A DNA stretch of 64,000 nt from Oceanimonas smirnovii ATCC BAA-899 (GCF_000381965.1 NZ_KB908458.1:124001-188000); one strand, 5' to 3'. Counted from the stretch's first letter, positions 35,996 to 46,100 are shown. Numbers and translations: made by a program. Notes: a model not told the origin generated them from the letters alone.

Positions 35996-37006
35996 TTATC
36001 GGGCTTCGCTCTTGCCGTCGTAGCGCCGCTGCCATTCGGCCAGAATGGCCTCGCGCTGCTCCGCCGCCCAGGCGAAGTCGTTGTCGATCATCACCTTAGC
36101 CGGCTCTTCCGGAAAGTATTGCACCGGCTGGGCCACTCCCGGCAGTCCCACCACCGCAAAGCTCTGGTTATACAGCTCGTTGGCCTCACGGGTCACTACA
36201 AAATCCAGCAGCTTTTGCGCCGCCGCCTGCTGGTCGGTGCCCTTGACCATGGCCGCCGCTTCCATTTCCCAGCCCACCCCTTCGGTAGGGAAAATCAGCT
36301 CCAAAGGTGCCCCCTGCTGCTTGAGGCTGGCACCGCGGTAGGCCATGGAAATACCGATAGTCGCCTCACCCGAGGCCGCCTGCACGCAGGGCTTGGAGCC
36401 GGAGTGAGTGTAGTTGGCGATGTTCTGGTGCAGACCATCCATATAGGCCCAGCCCTGCTCTTCACCGAACTGCTGCAGCCAGGCCGATACATCAAGGAAG
36501 CCGGTGCCGCTGGAGGCCGGATTGGGCATTACAATATGGCCCTGGTATTCCGGTTTGGTCAGATCCTGCCAGCTGGTGGGCTTGGTCAGGCCGTGCTTCT
36601 CGGCTTCGATGGTGTTATAGCAAATCACCCCCAGCCAGGCATTCATACCAACCCAGTGCGGCGTGTCGCGTGGGTCACGGAATTCCGGCGACAGCTGGTC
36701 CAGACCGGCAGGCGCATAAGGTGCCAGCATACCGTGCTTGTCCATCAGCATCAGGCTGGTGGCGGCCAGTCCCCAAATCACGTCGGCCTGGGGATTTTCC
36801 TTTTCCGCCAGCAGACGGGCGGTGATAATGCCGGTAGAATCCCGCACCCAGCGAATGGCGATGTCCGGGTTTTCCTGCTCAAAGGCGGCCTGATAGCGCT
36901 TCAGCTGATCCAGCTCCAGAGCGGTGTAGACGGTCAGCTCGGTCTTGGCCTGGACGCCGGCGGCGGCCAGGGCCAGCAGCAGGGCCAGGGGAGTCTTCTT
37001 CAGCAT
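35996..37006 (-). CDS. phnS: 2-Aminoethylphosphonate ABC transporter substrate-binding protein
   Basis: 336 residues from the ATG at 37006. The signal peptide MLKKTPLALLLALAAAGVQA is followed by KTELTVYTALELDQLKRYQA, a ferric/AfuA-type class of binding protein used by AEP transporters. GLAATSLMLMDKHGMLAPYA and NPASSGTGFLDVSAWLQQFG match PhnS. It captures AEP in the periplasm for PhnT and the permease, encoded 3 kb away on the other strand. Its upstream region holds a PhnR-type palindrome (37020-37033) and a Pho-box-like repeat (37062-37079). Confidence 0.92.
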   Translation of the reverse strand: MLKKTPLALLLALAAAGVQAKTELTVYTALELDQLKRYQAAFEQENPDIAIRWVRDSTGIITARLLAEKENPQADVIWGLAATSLMLMDKHGMLAPYAPAGLDQLSPEFRDPRDTPHWVGMNAWLGVICYNTIEAEKHGLTKPTSWQDLTKPEYQGHIVMPNPASSGTGFLDVSAWLQQFGEEQGWAYMDGLHQNIANYTHSGSKPCVQAASGEATIGISMAYRGASLKQQGAPLELIFPTEGVGWEMEAAAMVKGTDQQAAAQKLLDFVVTREANELYNQSFAVVGLPGVAQPVQYFPEEPAKVMIDNDFAWAAEQREAILAEWQRRYDGKSEAR

Positions 37007-37019
37007 GATTTCTCTCCAG

Positions 37020-37033
37020 TTGGTATATACCAA
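37020..37033. promoter_or_regulatory. PhnR operator candidate at phnS
   Basis: TTGGTATATACCAA, a perfect 14-base palindrome 14 bases before the phnS ATG. The mycobacterial regulator PhnF (GntR/UTRA) recognises TGGTATAGACCA, and phnR here encodes a member of the same group. The same core recurs before phnW. Confidence 0.8.
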
Positions 37034-37061
37034 AAAAACAAGCTCAGCTTAAGAGTGCCCC

Positions 37062-37079
37062 ATGACAGTCCGGTGACAG
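37062..37079 (-). promoter_or_regulatory. Pho box at phnS
   Basis: Read on the minus strand: CTGTCAC-CGGA-CTGTCAT. This is two 7-base PhoB half-sites with the canonical 4-base spacer (11-base period), oriented toward phnS and about 56 bases before its ATG. A -10-like TTAAG lies about 10 bases downstream, as expected when a Pho box replaces the -35 element. Confidence 0.75.
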
Positions 37080-37125
37080 TTCCGTGAAAAAACCGGGTCT
37101 TCGCGCCGGCGCCGGTCAACAAGAA

Positions 37126-37147
37126 ACGGCCGGGCAAGCCCGGCCGT
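37126..37147 (-). terminator. Hairpin after phnX, likely terminator
   Basis: ACGGCCGGGC-TT-GCCCGGCCGT (minus strand), a 10-bp perfect stem 28 bases after the phnX stop, followed by the weak U-rich TTCTTGTTG. It separates phnWX from the phnS promoter. Confidence 0.65.
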
Positions 37148-37174
37148 CATTCACTTTCCACTTTTCATCCGCCC

Positions 37175-38005
<831 letters not shown>

Positions 38006-38019
38006 TGTGGTTTCCTCAT

Positions 38020-39114
38020 TTACCAGAAAATAACGTCTTCAATGGCCGCCAACAGGCCGGCCACATCCTGTTGATACACTTCGCCTATGGTGCCGATGCG
38101 AAAGCAGTCCACCGCTGACACCTTGCCCGGATAAATCACGTAACCCCGCTCCTTCAGGCCCGAATAGAAGCCCTTGAAGTCGTAAGCGGGGCTGGTGGGC
38201 GCGGCAAACACCGTGATCACCGGCGACTGCCAGTCCCGTGCCACCAGCGGCTGAAAGCCGAGCCGCTCCATGCCGGCCACCAGCGCGCGCTGGTTGCCTT
38301 GATAGCGCTGATGACGGGCGGCCACGCCCCCTTCCCGCTCCAGCTCGGTCAGCGCCTGGGCAAAGGCGCGCACCACATGGGTCGGCGAGGTAAAGCGCCA
38401 CTTGCCACCCTGGCGCTCCATGCACTGCCACTGGTCGAACAGGTCTAGGCTGACCGAACGGGCTTGCCCCTCGCACTGCGCCATGGCCGCTTCCCGGGCG
38501 ATAATGAAACTGAAGCCGGGCACCCCCTGAATGCATTTATTGGCGCTGGAGATCAAAAAGTCGATGGCCAGTTCACCCACCTCCATGGGCACACCGCCAA
38601 AGGAGCTCATGGCATCCACAATCAGGGTCTTGCCCGCCTGTTTGGCCGCCCCGCACAGCTCGGCCAATGGGTTGAGAATGCCGGTGGTGGTTTCACAGTG
38701 CACAAAGGCCACGTGGCTGATGGCCGCGTCCGCCGCCAATGCCCGGGTGAGCAACCCGGCGGACAGCGGCTCGGTTTCCGCCACTTCCACTGTGGCCAGG
38801 CGCAGTCCCAGGCAACGGGCGATGTCGGCCATGCGCCGGCCATAGGCACCGTTGCTCAGCACCAGCAGCTTGCCCTCGGGGGGGATCGCCGAGCCCAGCA
38901 CCGACTCCACGCCGGCGGTACCGCTGCCCTGCATCAGTACACTGGTATAGCCCGGCTGACGGGTGGCCAGGCGCACCAGCTGGCGACGAATAGGCTGCAC
39001 CACGCCCTGGTTGTAGTCGTCGTCCCAGGTACACCAGTCCTTCATCATGGCGTCACGCACGGTGGCGGAGGTGGACAGGGGGCCGGGGGTCAGCAGCAGA
39101 TAGGGATTGTTCAC
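38020..39114 (-). CDS. phnW: 2-Aminoethylphosphonate:pyruvate aminotransferase
   Basis: 364 residues from the GTG at 39114, which follows AGGAG by five bases; another GTG six bases upstream overlaps the ribosome site. [20 protein letters not shown] starts the protein, typical of PhnW. The PLP lysine is in [20 protein letters not shown] near residue 195. It moves the amino group of AEP to pyruvate, giving phosphonoacetaldehyde for PhnX. A PhnR-type palindrome overlaps its leader just upstream of the ribosome site. Confidence 0.95.
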   Translation of the reverse strand: MNNPYLLLTPGPLSTSATVRDAMMKDWCTWDDDYNQGVVQPIRRQLVRLATRQPGYTSVLMQGSGTAGVESVLGSAIPPEGKLLVLSNGAYGRRMADIARCLGLRLATVEVAETEPLSAGLLTRALAADAAISHVAFVHCETTTGILNPLAELCGAAKQAGKTLIVDAMSSFGGVPMEVGELAIDFLISSANKCIQGVPGFSFIIAREAAMAQCEGQARSVSLDLFDQWQCMERQGGKWRFTSPTHVVRAFAQALTELEREGGVAARHQRYQGNQRALVAGMERLGFQPLVARDWQSPVITVFAAPTSPAYDFKGFYSGLKERGYVIYPGKVSAVDCFRIGTIGEVYQQDVAGLLAAIEDVIFW

Positions 39115-39123
39115 GTTCACTCC

Positions 39124-39135
39124 TGGTATATACCA
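39124..39135. promoter_or_regulatory. PhnR operator candidate at phnW
   Basis: TGGTATATACCA, a perfect 12-base palindrome ending 9 bases before the phnW GTG. It has the same core as the phnS site. No Pho box was found upstream of this gene. Confidence 0.75.
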
Positions 39136-39303
39136 AACTTGCAAACACGATAGACGTACCACCGGCACGGAGCAAGACGGCAAGCCGCTCTGCAATAAAA
39201 AATTCATCTGCCACGGGCCTGTCCATCCCCGCCGGCAGGGGTAATAATGGCAACAGATTTCAATGCGTTGACGACGACCACACCGCCCCTGCAACAACGC
39301 AAG

Positions 39304-39315
39304 TGGTGTAGTCCA
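39304..39315. promoter_or_regulatory. Degenerate PhnR site at phnR
   Basis: TGGTGTAGTCCA, 14 bases before the phnR ATG. It keeps TGG...CCA and the central TA but is less symmetric than the other copies. It could serve autoregulation. Confidence 0.4.
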
Positions 39316-39328
39316 TATGGAAGGACCA

Positions 39329-40030
39329 ATGAGCAAACCCCATTACCAGCAGATCAGCGACAGCATCGAGGCCCAGATCCGCAGCGGCGCCCTGCTCGCC
39401 AACAGCAAGCTGCCCTCGGAGCGCCAGCTCAGCGACGCCTTCGCCACCACCCGGGTCACCCTGCGTGAAGCCCTGTCCCGGCTCGAAGGCAAGGGCCTGA
39501 TCTACCGCGCCAACCGCCGGGGCTGGTATATCACCCCCAGCCGCATCAACTACAATCCGACCCAGCGTCTGCCGTTCAACGAGATGGTTTCCAACCAGGG
39601 CCGCCACCCCGACACTCAAGTGCTGTCCCGCCTGCTGGCACCGGCCGAGCCGGCGGTGCACAAGGCGCTGGGGCTGGCACCCCTGACCCCGCTGCACCGG
39701 GTACGCCGGCTGCGCTCCATTGATGGCCATGCCGTGCTGCTGGAGGAAAACCACCTGGATCCGGCCCGTTTTCCCGGGCTTGAGCGGCACGATCTGAGCC
39801 TCTCCCTGACCCGGCTGTTCGAGCAGGAATACGGCGTGTGCATCGCTACCATGGAGCTCAACATGTATCCGCTGGCGCTGGACGAAGAGCGGGCTCAGGC
39901 CCTGGGCGTGGCCACCGGTGCGGCCGCCCTGTTTATCAGCCGGCTGTCCCGGGACGGAGAAGGCAGGGTGATCGAGCTGGACTGGGAATACTGGCGTCAC
40001 GACGCCCTCAATATTCAGCTGTCGGTATAA
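39329..40030 (+). CDS. phnR: GntR/UTRA-family regulator of phosphonate genes
   Basis: 233 residues from the ATG at 39329, after GGAAGG. The GntR winged helix is at residues 5-70 ([20 protein letters not shown], then [20 protein letters not shown]), followed by a UTRA effector domain (residues 90-230; [20 protein letters not shown]). Located between phnW and phnT, divergent from phnW. It most likely represses the phn units until AEP or an intermediate binds. Matching palindromes precede phnS, phnW and phnT. Confidence 0.9.
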   Translation: MSKPHYQQISDSIEAQIRSGALLANSKLPSERQLSDAFATTRVTLREALSRLEGKGLIYRANRRGWYITPSRINYNPTQRLPFNEMVSNQGRHPDTQVLSRLLAPAEPAVHKALGLAPLTPLHRVRRLRSIDGHAVLLEENHLDPARFPGLERHDLSLSLTRLFEQEYGVCIATMELNMYPLALDEERAQALGVATGAAALFISRLSRDGEGRVIELDWEYWRHDALNIQLSV

Positions 40031-40055
40031 GCGGAGACATGACTTTTTCAATAAA

Positions 40056-40073
40056 GTGTCACACCAGCGTCAC
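40056..40073 (+). promoter_or_regulatory. Pho-box-like repeat at phnT
   Basis: GTGTCAC-ACCA-GCGTCAC, two 7-base half-sites with a 4-base spacer, each keeping GTCAC of the PhoB consensus. A -10-like TAGATT begins 10 bases downstream. The order and spacing (Pho box, then PhnR site about 24 bases later) mirror phnS. Confidence 0.55.
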
Positions 40074-40097
40074 ATAGACTTTGTAGATTGCTCGAAA

Positions 40098-40111
40098 CTG
40101 GTCTAAACCAG
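40098..40111. promoter_or_regulatory. PhnR operator candidate at phnT
   Basis: CTGGT-CTAA-ACCAG, 5-base perfect arms, 14 bases before the phnT ATG. The core TGGTCTAAACCA resembles the PhnF/HutC-type operator TGGTATAGACCA. Confidence 0.65.
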
Positions 40112-40125
40112 ATGAGGGTAATCTG

Positions 40126-41181
40126 ATGACATATCTGACAATCGACAATGTGGTAAAGAACTTCGGTGACTTTCGCGCCCTCAAGGGCGTCAGCCTGACC
40201 GTGAAAGAAGGGGAGTTCATCTGTTTTCTCGGCCCCAGCGGCTGCGGCAAGACCACGCTGCTGCGCGCCATCGCCGGCCTGGATCTGCCCAGTGACGGCC
40301 GCATCGAGCAGGCCGGCCGCGATATCACCCAGGCGCCGCCGGAGCAGCGCGACTTCGGCATCGTGTTCCAGTCCTACGCCCTGTTCCCCAACCTCACCGT
40401 GTATCAGAACATCGCCTTTGGCCTGGAAAACCTGCGCCTGCCCAAGGCCGAGATCCAGCACAGAGTACAGTCGCTGCTCGAGACCATCGGCCTGCCCGAC
40501 AGCGGCAACAAATATCCGGGGCAGCTCTCCGGCGGTCAGCAGCAGCGGGTGGCGCTGGCCCGGGCCATCGCCCTGTCGCCGGGTCTGCTGCTGCTGGACG
40601 AGCCGCTGTCGGCGCTGGACGCCCGGGTGCGCGTGCAGCTGCGCGCCGAGATCAAACGGCTGCAACGGGAACTCAAGGTCACCACCATCATGGTGACCCA
40701 CGATCAGGAAGAAGCCCTGGCCATGGCCGACCGCATCGTGGTAATGAACCACGGCGACATCGAGCAGATCGGCACCCCCGAAGAAATCTACTACCAGCCC
40801 GCCACCCCCTTTGTGGCCCGCTTTATCGGTGCCATGAACTTTCATGCCACCGTCGCCGACTGCGATGGCCGCCTGAGCCTGGGTAAACATACCCTGCCCC
40901 GTCAGGTAGCCCCGGGCAGCCGCCATTTGCTGGCCTGGCGGCCGGAGCTGACCCGGCTGGCGGACACCGGCGAGGGACCGGCTCTGCGCGGGCGTATTCA
41001 GCAGCTGTCTTTCCTCGGTGCCTTTATACGGGCCGAAGTGGCGGTGGACAGTCATCCCGAGCCTATCCTGGCCGATTTATCGGCCCGGGACTGTGACCTG
41101 CGGCGGCTGCAGCCGGGTCAGGAAATCGCCCTGGCGCTGCCGCTGGAGCACACTCATCTGTTCAGCGAGGCCTGTACATGA
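40126..41181 (+). CDS. phnT: 2-Aminoethylphosphonate ABC transporter ATPase
   Basis: 351 residues. Walker A GPSGCGKTTLLRAIAGLD near residue 36, signature LSGGQQQRVALARAIALSPG near 133, Walker B LLLLDEPLSALDARVR and the H-loop VTHDQEEALAMAD are complete. A TOBE-type regulatory domain fills residues 240-351. It powers AEP import. The last 4 bases overlap the permease start (ATGA). Confidence 0.93.
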   Translation: MTYLTIDNVVKNFGDFRALKGVSLTVKEGEFICFLGPSGCGKTTLLRAIAGLDLPSDGRIEQAGRDITQAPPEQRDFGIVFQSYALFPNLTVYQNIAFGLENLRLPKAEIQHRVQSLLETIGLPDSGNKYPGQLSGGQQQRVALARAIALSPGLLLLDEPLSALDARVRVQLRAEIKRLQRELKVTTIMVTHDQEEALAMADRIVVMNHGDIEQIGTPEEIYYQPATPFVARFIGAMNFHATVADCDGRLSLGKHTLPRQVAPGSRHLLAWRPELTRLADTGEGPALRGRIQQLSFLGAFIRAEVAVDSHPEPILADLSARDCDLRRLQPGQEIALALPLEHTHLFSEACT

Positions 41182-42854
41182 TCAGCCTCAGCCTACCGCG
41201 GCCGCTGAGCCGGGATGACAAGCTGCAGCGGGGCCTGTTGCTGCTGGCCTGCGTGCTGTTTCTGCTGGCCCTGGTACTGCCACTGGGGCAGATACTGCAT
41301 ACCGCCCTGGTGGACGATCAGGGCCGGTTCGCCGGGCTCGACAACATTCGCCGTTACCTGGCCACGCCGGCCCTGGGCCACTCGCTGCTCAACACCCTGA
41401 CCATGGGTCTGCTGGTCACCGGGCTGGTCACCGGACTGGCCTTTCTCTACGCCTACGGCCTGACCCGCACCCGGCTGCCGGCCCGCACCCTGTTCAAGGT
41501 GGTGGCCATGGTGCCGATACTGGCACCGTCGCTGCTGCCGGCCATCAGCCTGATCTACCTGTTTGGCAATCAGGGCGTATTGCGCCACTGGCTGGGCGGG
41601 GAAAGCATCTATGGCCCCATCGGCATTGTGCTGGGGCTGTCGTTCTGGGCCTTTCCCCATGCGGTCATGCTGCTCAGCACCGCCATGGGCGCCACCGACG
41701 GCCGCCTGTTCGAGGCCTGCCGGGTGCTGCGCGGCGGCCCGGTACGCGCCTTTTTTCAGGTTACCCTGCCCGGCATCAAGTATGCCCTGCTCAGCACCCT
41801 GATGGTGGTGTTCACCATGGTGATCACCGACTTTGGCGTGCCCAAGGTGATTGGCGGCCAGTATTCCATGCTGGCCACCGACATTTACAAGCAGGTGGTG
41901 GGCCAGCAGAACTTCACCATGGGTGCCCTGATCAGCACCCTGTTGCTGTTGCCGGCCCTGCTCGCCTTTGCCGCCGACAGCTGGCTGCAGCGACGCAACA
42001 AGCAGCTGATTGACAGCCGCTCCCTGCCCTACCAGCCAGAGCCCAATGCCTGGCGTGACGGCTTTTTCCTGCTGTTCTGCAGCCTGATGGCCCTGGCCCT
42101 GCTGGGCGTGATCGCCATGGCCGCTTACGCCTCCCTGGTGCAGTTCTGGCCCTACAACTTGAGCCTGAGCCTGGCTCACTACCGGTTCGATCTCATCGAC
42201 GGCTGGCAGGCCTATGGCAACTCACTGCGCATGGCCGGACTGACCGCCCTGTTTGGTACCCTGATTATTTTCCTGGCCGCCTACCTGGTGGAGAAAGGCC
42301 AGGATCAGAACGGCCTGCGCAAGCTGCTGCACGGCCTGGCCATGGTGCCCCTGGCGGTGCCGGGACTGGTGCTGGGCCTGGCCTATATCTTCTTCTTCAA
42401 CCAGCCCGGCAACCCGCTCAAGGTGCTGTACGGCGGCATGACCCTGCTGGTGTTATCGACCATAGTGCACTTTTATACCGTCGGGCACCTCACCGCCATC
42501 ACCGCGCTCAAGCAGCTGCCGGCGGAAATCGAGGCTGTGGCCGCCTCGCTGCGCATCAGCCGGTTCAGGGCCATGTGGCGGATAAGCCTGCCCATGTGCC
42601 TGCCGGCGGTGCTGGACGTGGCCATCTACCTGTTCGTCAACGCCATGACCACGGTATCGGCGGTGGTATTCCTGTACGGCCCCGACACCATGCTGGCTTC
42701 TATCGCCGTGCTCAATCTGGACGACAGCGGCAACATCGCCCCGGCGGCCGCCATGGCCATGCTGATTTTCATCACCGCCCTTGGCGCCAAGCTGCTGCAC
42801 CTGGCGGCCAGCCGCGGCCTGCTGCGCCTGACTCAAGGCTGGAGACAACCATAA
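41178..42854 (+). CDS. 2-Aminoethylphosphonate ABC transporter permease, double-length
   Basis: 558 residues with about twelve membrane segments in two homologous halves. Each half has the binding-protein-dependent transport EAA-type loop facing the ATPase: FEACRVLRGGPVRAFFQVTL in the first and EAVAASLRISRFRAMWRISL in the second. This corresponds to PhnU and PhnV joined in one chain, as in iron permeases of the AfuB/FbpB type. Coupled by overlaps to phnT (4 bases) and to the FAD oxidoreductase gene (TAATG). Confidence 0.92.
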   Translation: MISLSLPRPLSRDDKLQRGLLLLACVLFLLALVLPLGQILHTALVDDQGRFAGLDNIRRYLATPALGHSLLNTLTMGLLVTGLVTGLAFLYAYGLTRTRLPARTLFKVVAMVPILAPSLLPAISLIYLFGNQGVLRHWLGGESIYGPIGIVLGLSFWAFPHAVMLLSTAMGATDGRLFEACRVLRGGPVRAFFQVTLPGIKYALLSTLMVVFTMVITDFGVPKVIGGQYSMLATDIYKQVVGQQNFTMGALISTLLLLPALLAFAADSWLQRRNKQLIDSRSLPYQPEPNAWRDGFFLLFCSLMALALLGVIAMAAYASLVQFWPYNLSLSLAHYRFDLIDGWQAYGNSLRMAGLTALFGTLIIFLAAYLVEKGQDQNGLRKLLHGLAMVPLAVPGLVLGLAYIFFFNQPGNPLKVLYGGMTLLVLSTIVHFYTVGHLTAITALKQLPAEIEAVAASLRISRFRAMWRISLPMCLPAVLDVAIYLFVNAMTTVSAVVFLYGPDTMLASIAVLNLDDSGNIAPAAAMAMLIFITALGAKLLHLAASRGLLRLTQGWRQP

Positions 42855-44257
42855 TGACCACCCCCCAACGTCCCTTCTGGCTGCAACAGGCTCTGGAGCG
42901 GGAACAGCCAGCCCCGGCCACGCCGCTGCAGGCACATGTCGAGGCCGATATCTGCATCATCGGCGGCGGCTACACCGGGCTGTGGAGCGCCATTCAGCTC
43001 AAACAGGCCGAGCCGGCGCTCAACATAGTAGTGCTGGAACGGGAGCTGTGCGGCAGCGGGGCGTCCGGGCGCAACGGCGGCTGCCTGCTGACCTGGTCCA
43101 CCAAGTACCCCTCACTGCGCCGCCGCTACGGTGCCCGGGAGGCAGCCCGGCTGGTGCGGGCCTCAGAACGGGCGGTGCTGGAGATTCGGGATTTCTGCGA
43201 ACAGCACGGCATCGATGCCGAGTTGCGCATCGACGGCACCTGCTACACTGCCACCAACGGCGCCCAGCGCGGTGCCATGGACAAGCTGGTGGCCGGGCTG
43301 GAACGGGAAGGGCTGAACAGCTGGTCGAGCCTGAGTGAGGCCGAACTGCTGGCCCGCACCGGCTCCGAGGCCCACCTTGAAGGGCACTTTTCACCCCTTG
43401 CCGGCTCGGTGCAGCCGGCCCTGCTGGTGCGCGGGCTGCGCCGGGTGGCACTGGAGCTGGGAGTGAGTATTTTTGAGCACAGCCCCATGACCCGGCTCAG
43501 CCGCAGCCGGCCGGCGCTGGTGGAAACCGCCTACGGCAGCGTGACCGCCGACCGGGTGATCCTGGCGCTGAATGCCTGGACTCCCGGCCTGTTCCGGGAG
43601 TTCGACCAGCATCTGGTGCTGGTTTCCTCCGACATGGCCATCACCACCCCGGTGCCGGCCGAGCTCAAGCGCCTGGGGCTGAACCACGGCACTGCCGTGG
43701 TTGACGGCCGCACCTTTGTGCACTATTACCGCACGACTCCGGACGGACGGCTGATGCTGGGCAAGGGCGGCAACCTGTTCGCCTTTGGCAACCGCCTGCA
43801 CCGGGCCTTTGATCGGCCGAGCCGCTACCGCACCATGCTGCAGGCGGCACTAAAACGTTTCTTTCCCGATCTGAAGGCCGATATCGCCGCCACCTGGACC
43901 GGACCGTCGGACCGCTCCGCCACCGGCCTGCCGTTTTTCGGCCGGCTCGAGGGCGACGGCAACATCTATTACGGCCTGGGCTATTCCGGCAACGGCGTGG
44001 TACAGAGCCTGCTGGGTGCCAAAATCCTCACCAGCCTGGTGCTGGGCCGGAACGACGACTGGGCCAACTGCGGCCTGGCACAAGGGCCTCAGGGGCGGTT
44101 TCCGCCTGAGCCGGTACGCTGGCTGGGGGCCATGACGGTGCGCAACGCCATTCGCCGCAAGGAAAACGCCGAAGACAGGAGTGAAATACCCTGGCCCTGG
44201 GACCGCTGGCTGGCCCGTTTTGCTGATGCCGCCGGCAAGGCCGACAAGGAGGCCTGA
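42854..44257 (+). CDS. FAD-dependent oxidoreductase of the phosphonate operon, PbfD-like
   Basis: 467 residues; the ATG overlaps the permease stop by one base. DAO-fold: FAD motif ADICIIGGGYTGLWSAIQLK near residue 29, GSGASGRNGGCLLTWSTKYP near 63, and the C-terminal GLGYSGNGVVQSLLGAKIL. Glycine-oxidase-like FAD enzymes recur in AEP operons; the PbfD type has been reported to oxidise N-methylated AEP to phosphonoacetaldehyde. Here that product would enter PhnX. The exact substrate (N-methyl-AEP or another amine) is inferred from context only. Confidence 0.8.
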   Translation: MTTPQRPFWLQQALEREQPAPATPLQAHVEADICIIGGGYTGLWSAIQLKQAEPALNIVVLERELCGSGASGRNGGCLLTWSTKYPSLRRRYGAREAARLVRASERAVLEIRDFCEQHGIDAELRIDGTCYTATNGAQRGAMDKLVAGLEREGLNSWSSLSEAELLARTGSEAHLEGHFSPLAGSVQPALLVRGLRRVALELGVSIFEHSPMTRLSRSRPALVETAYGSVTADRVILALNAWTPGLFREFDQHLVLVSSDMAITTPVPAELKRLGLNHGTAVVDGRTFVHYYRTTPDGRLMLGKGGNLFAFGNRLHRAFDRPSRYRTMLQAALKRFFPDLKADIAATWTGPSDRSATGLPFFGRLEGDGNIYYGLGYSGNGVVQSLLGAKILTSLVLGRNDDWANCGLAQGPQGRFPPEPVRWLGAMTVRNAIRRKENAEDRSEIPWPWDRWLARFADAAGKADKEA

Positions 44258-44262
44258 AAAGC

Positions 44263-44288
44263 AAAAAGGGATGCCGCAGCATCCCTTT
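44263..44288. terminator. Bidirectional terminator, phn operon / glpX
   Basis: AAAGGGATGC-CGCA-GCATCCCTTT with T-rich sequence on both strands, in the 50-base gap between the FAD oxidoreductase and the convergent glpX. Confidence 0.8.
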
Positions 44289-44307
44289 CTCACCCGTCAG
44301 ACTCGCG

Positions 44308-45315
44308 TTACAGAATGATTTCCTGCAGCCTGGGATCCTTGCGCGACAGAATGTGGGTGGAGCGAATGCGGCGCACGGTGCGGGACTTGCCCCGAATCAC
44401 CAGGGTCTCGGTGTGGGCATAGTTGCCGTCACTGCTGATGCCTTCCAGCAAATCCCCCTTGGTGATGCCGGTGGCGGCAAAAATGACGTTGTCGGTGCGT
44501 GCCATGTCTTCCAGCTTCAGCACAGTACCTACTTCAATGCCCATTTCCTTGCAGCGTTCAATCTCCGCCTTGCCGGCTGCCAGGCTTTCTTCATCCGGGC
44601 CTTTTACTTCATAACGGGGCAGCAGGCGCGCCTGCATGTCACCGTCGAGAGAACGGACCACGGCGGCGGAGATCACGCCTTCCGGCGCGCCACCCACGCC
44701 ATACAGCATGTCCACTTCGCTTTCCGGAATACAGGCCAGAATGGAGGCGGCCACGTCACCGTCGGGAATGGCAAACACCCGTACACCCAACGCCTGCATG
44801 GTCTTGATGGCCTTGTCGTGACGCGGCTTGGCCAGGGTGATCACGGTAAAGCGGGACAACGGCTTATTCAGCGCTTTGGCCACCGACTTGATGTTCTGCT
44901 CAATGGACTTGTTGAGATCGATGGCGCCCTTGGCACCGGCACCCACAATCAGCTTTTCCATATACATGTCTGGCGCACGCAGAAAAGCACCTTTTTCACC
45001 CACGGCCATCACGGCCAGGGCGTTGGACTGACCCATGGCGGTCATACGGGTGCCTTCAATGGGATCCACGGCAATATCGACCTGATCCCCGCCCAGGCCT
45101 ACCTTTTCACCGATATAGAGCATGGGCGCTTCGTCGATTTCACCCTCGCCAATCACTACTTCACCGCTGATTTCAATCTCGTTCAGCACATGACGCATGG
45201 CCGCCACAGCCGCGCCGTCGGCGATATTCTTGTCGCCCCGGCCCAGCCACTTGTAGCCGGCCAGTGCGGCAGCTTCGGTGACCCGGGAAAATTCGATGGC
45301 CAGTTCACGTCTCAT
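44308..45315 (-). CDS. glpX: Fructose-1,6-bisphosphatase, class II
   Basis: 335 residues, nearly colinear with E. coli GlpX. MRRELAIEFSRVTEAAALAG starts the protein; VIGEGEIDEAPMLYIGEKVG near residue 57 and DIAVDPIEGTRMTAMGQSNA near 82 hold the metal and phosphate ligands; YGVGGAPEGVISAAVVRSLD and IFAATGITKGDLLEGIS follow. It hydrolyses fructose-1,6-bisphosphate in gluconeogenesis, which suits growth on glycerate made by the gcl operon. Possibly cotranscribed after the carbonic anhydrase gene, which ends 21 bases upstream. Confidence 0.97.
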   Translation of the reverse strand: MRRELAIEFSRVTEAAALAGYKWLGRGDKNIADGAAVAAMRHVLNEIEISGEVVIGEGEIDEAPMLYIGEKVGLGGDQVDIAVDPIEGTRMTAMGQSNALAVMAVGEKGAFLRAPDMYMEKLIVGAGAKGAIDLNKSIEQNIKSVAKALNKPLSRFTVITLAKPRHDKAIKTMQALGVRVFAIPDGDVAASILACIPESEVDMLYGVGGAPEGVISAAVVRSLDGDMQARLLPRYEVKGPDEESLAAGKAEIERCKEMGIEVGTVLKLEDMARTDNVIFAATGITKGDLLEGISSDGNYAHTETLVIRGKSRTVRRIRSTHILSRKDPRLQEIIL

Positions 45316-45336
45316 GAAAATTTCCTAATCAGTTAT

Positions 45337-45993
45337 TTATTGTTCTTCGCCCAGAATACGCTGGCGGAATACACGATAGACATCAGGGATCTGATCCATG
45401 CCCGATACACACACATCCAGATCATGCAGGCGACCATCTTTAATGCCATAGACCCAGCCATGCACCGACAGGGTCTGGCCTTGTTTCCAGGCGTTCTGAA
45501 CAATGGTGGTGTGACACAGATTGGCTACCTGCTCCACCACATTCAGCTCGCACATATAGTCTTCCCGCGTTTGCTGATCTTCAATGGCGCTCAGCGCTTC
45601 TTCGTGTTTATGACAGATATCCTTGATATTACGCAGCCAGTTATCGATGAGCCCCAGCTCTTTGTTCTGCATGGCAGCCAGCACGCCGCCACAGCCGTAG
45701 TGGCCGCAAATAATGATGTGCTTCACCTTGAGCACTTCAACGGCATATTGTACCACCGACAGGCAGTTAAAGTCCGTATGTACCACCAGGTTGGCCACGT
45801 TGCGGTGCACGAAAACATCACCGGGCAACAGGCCGGTGAGCTGGTTGGCGGGCACCCGGCTGTCGGAACAACCAATCCACAGATATTCCGGTGCCTGCTG
45901 CAGTGACAGCTTTTCGAAAAAGGAGGGATCTTCCGCTTTAATACGCTCAGACCATTCGCGGTTGTTATCAAACAAATGCTTCAGAATTCTCAT
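45337..45993 (-). CDS. can: Beta-class carbonic anhydrase
   Basis: 218 residues from the ATG at 45993 ([14 protein letters not shown]), chosen by family N-terminus; an in-frame ATG at 46008 adds five residues. Zinc ligands are Cys in [12 protein letters not shown] near residue 42 with its Asp-Arg dyad, and His and Cys in [11 protein letters not shown] near 98. It interconverts CO2 and bicarbonate in the cytoplasm. Lies upstream of glpX on the same strand. Confidence 0.95.
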   Translation of the reverse strand: MRILKHLFDNNREWSERIKAEDPSFFEKLSLQQAPEYLWIGCSDSRVPANQLTGLLPGDVFVHRNVANLVVHTDFNCLSVVQYAVEVLKVKHIIICGHYGCGGVLAAMQNKELGLIDNWLRNIKDICHKHEEALSAIEDQQTREDYMCELNVVEQVANLCHTTIVQNAWKQGQTLSVHGWVYGIKDGRLHDLDVCVSGMDQIPDVYRVFRQRILGEEQ

Positions 45994-46039
45994 AATACAA
46001 TCTGCCATTCTGTGTTTGGTATTGTTAAAAGGTAGGCGG

Positions 46040-46064
46040 AAAAAAGGCCCCTGGGGGGCCTTTT
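46040..46064 (-). terminator. Terminator of rpoH
   Basis: On the minus strand AAAAGGCCCC-CCA-GGGGCCTTTTTT, 37 bases after the rpoH stop. Confidence 0.8.
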
Positions 46065-46100
46065 AAACACCGGTCATCCGCAAATGTCCGCTGCGGCTGA

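Noticed and set aside
39208-39225. CTGCCAC-GGGC-CTGTCCA as a third Pho box, upstream of phnR
   Set aside because: The 7-4-7 spacing is right, but both half-sites deviate from CTGTCA-T/C; too weak to call beside the clear phnS site.
44353-45906. Plus-strand open frame of 517 codons opposite glpX and carbonic anhydrase
   Set aside because: Antisense to two clear genes, has no ribosome site and reads as His/Gln/Gly-rich mirror sequence.
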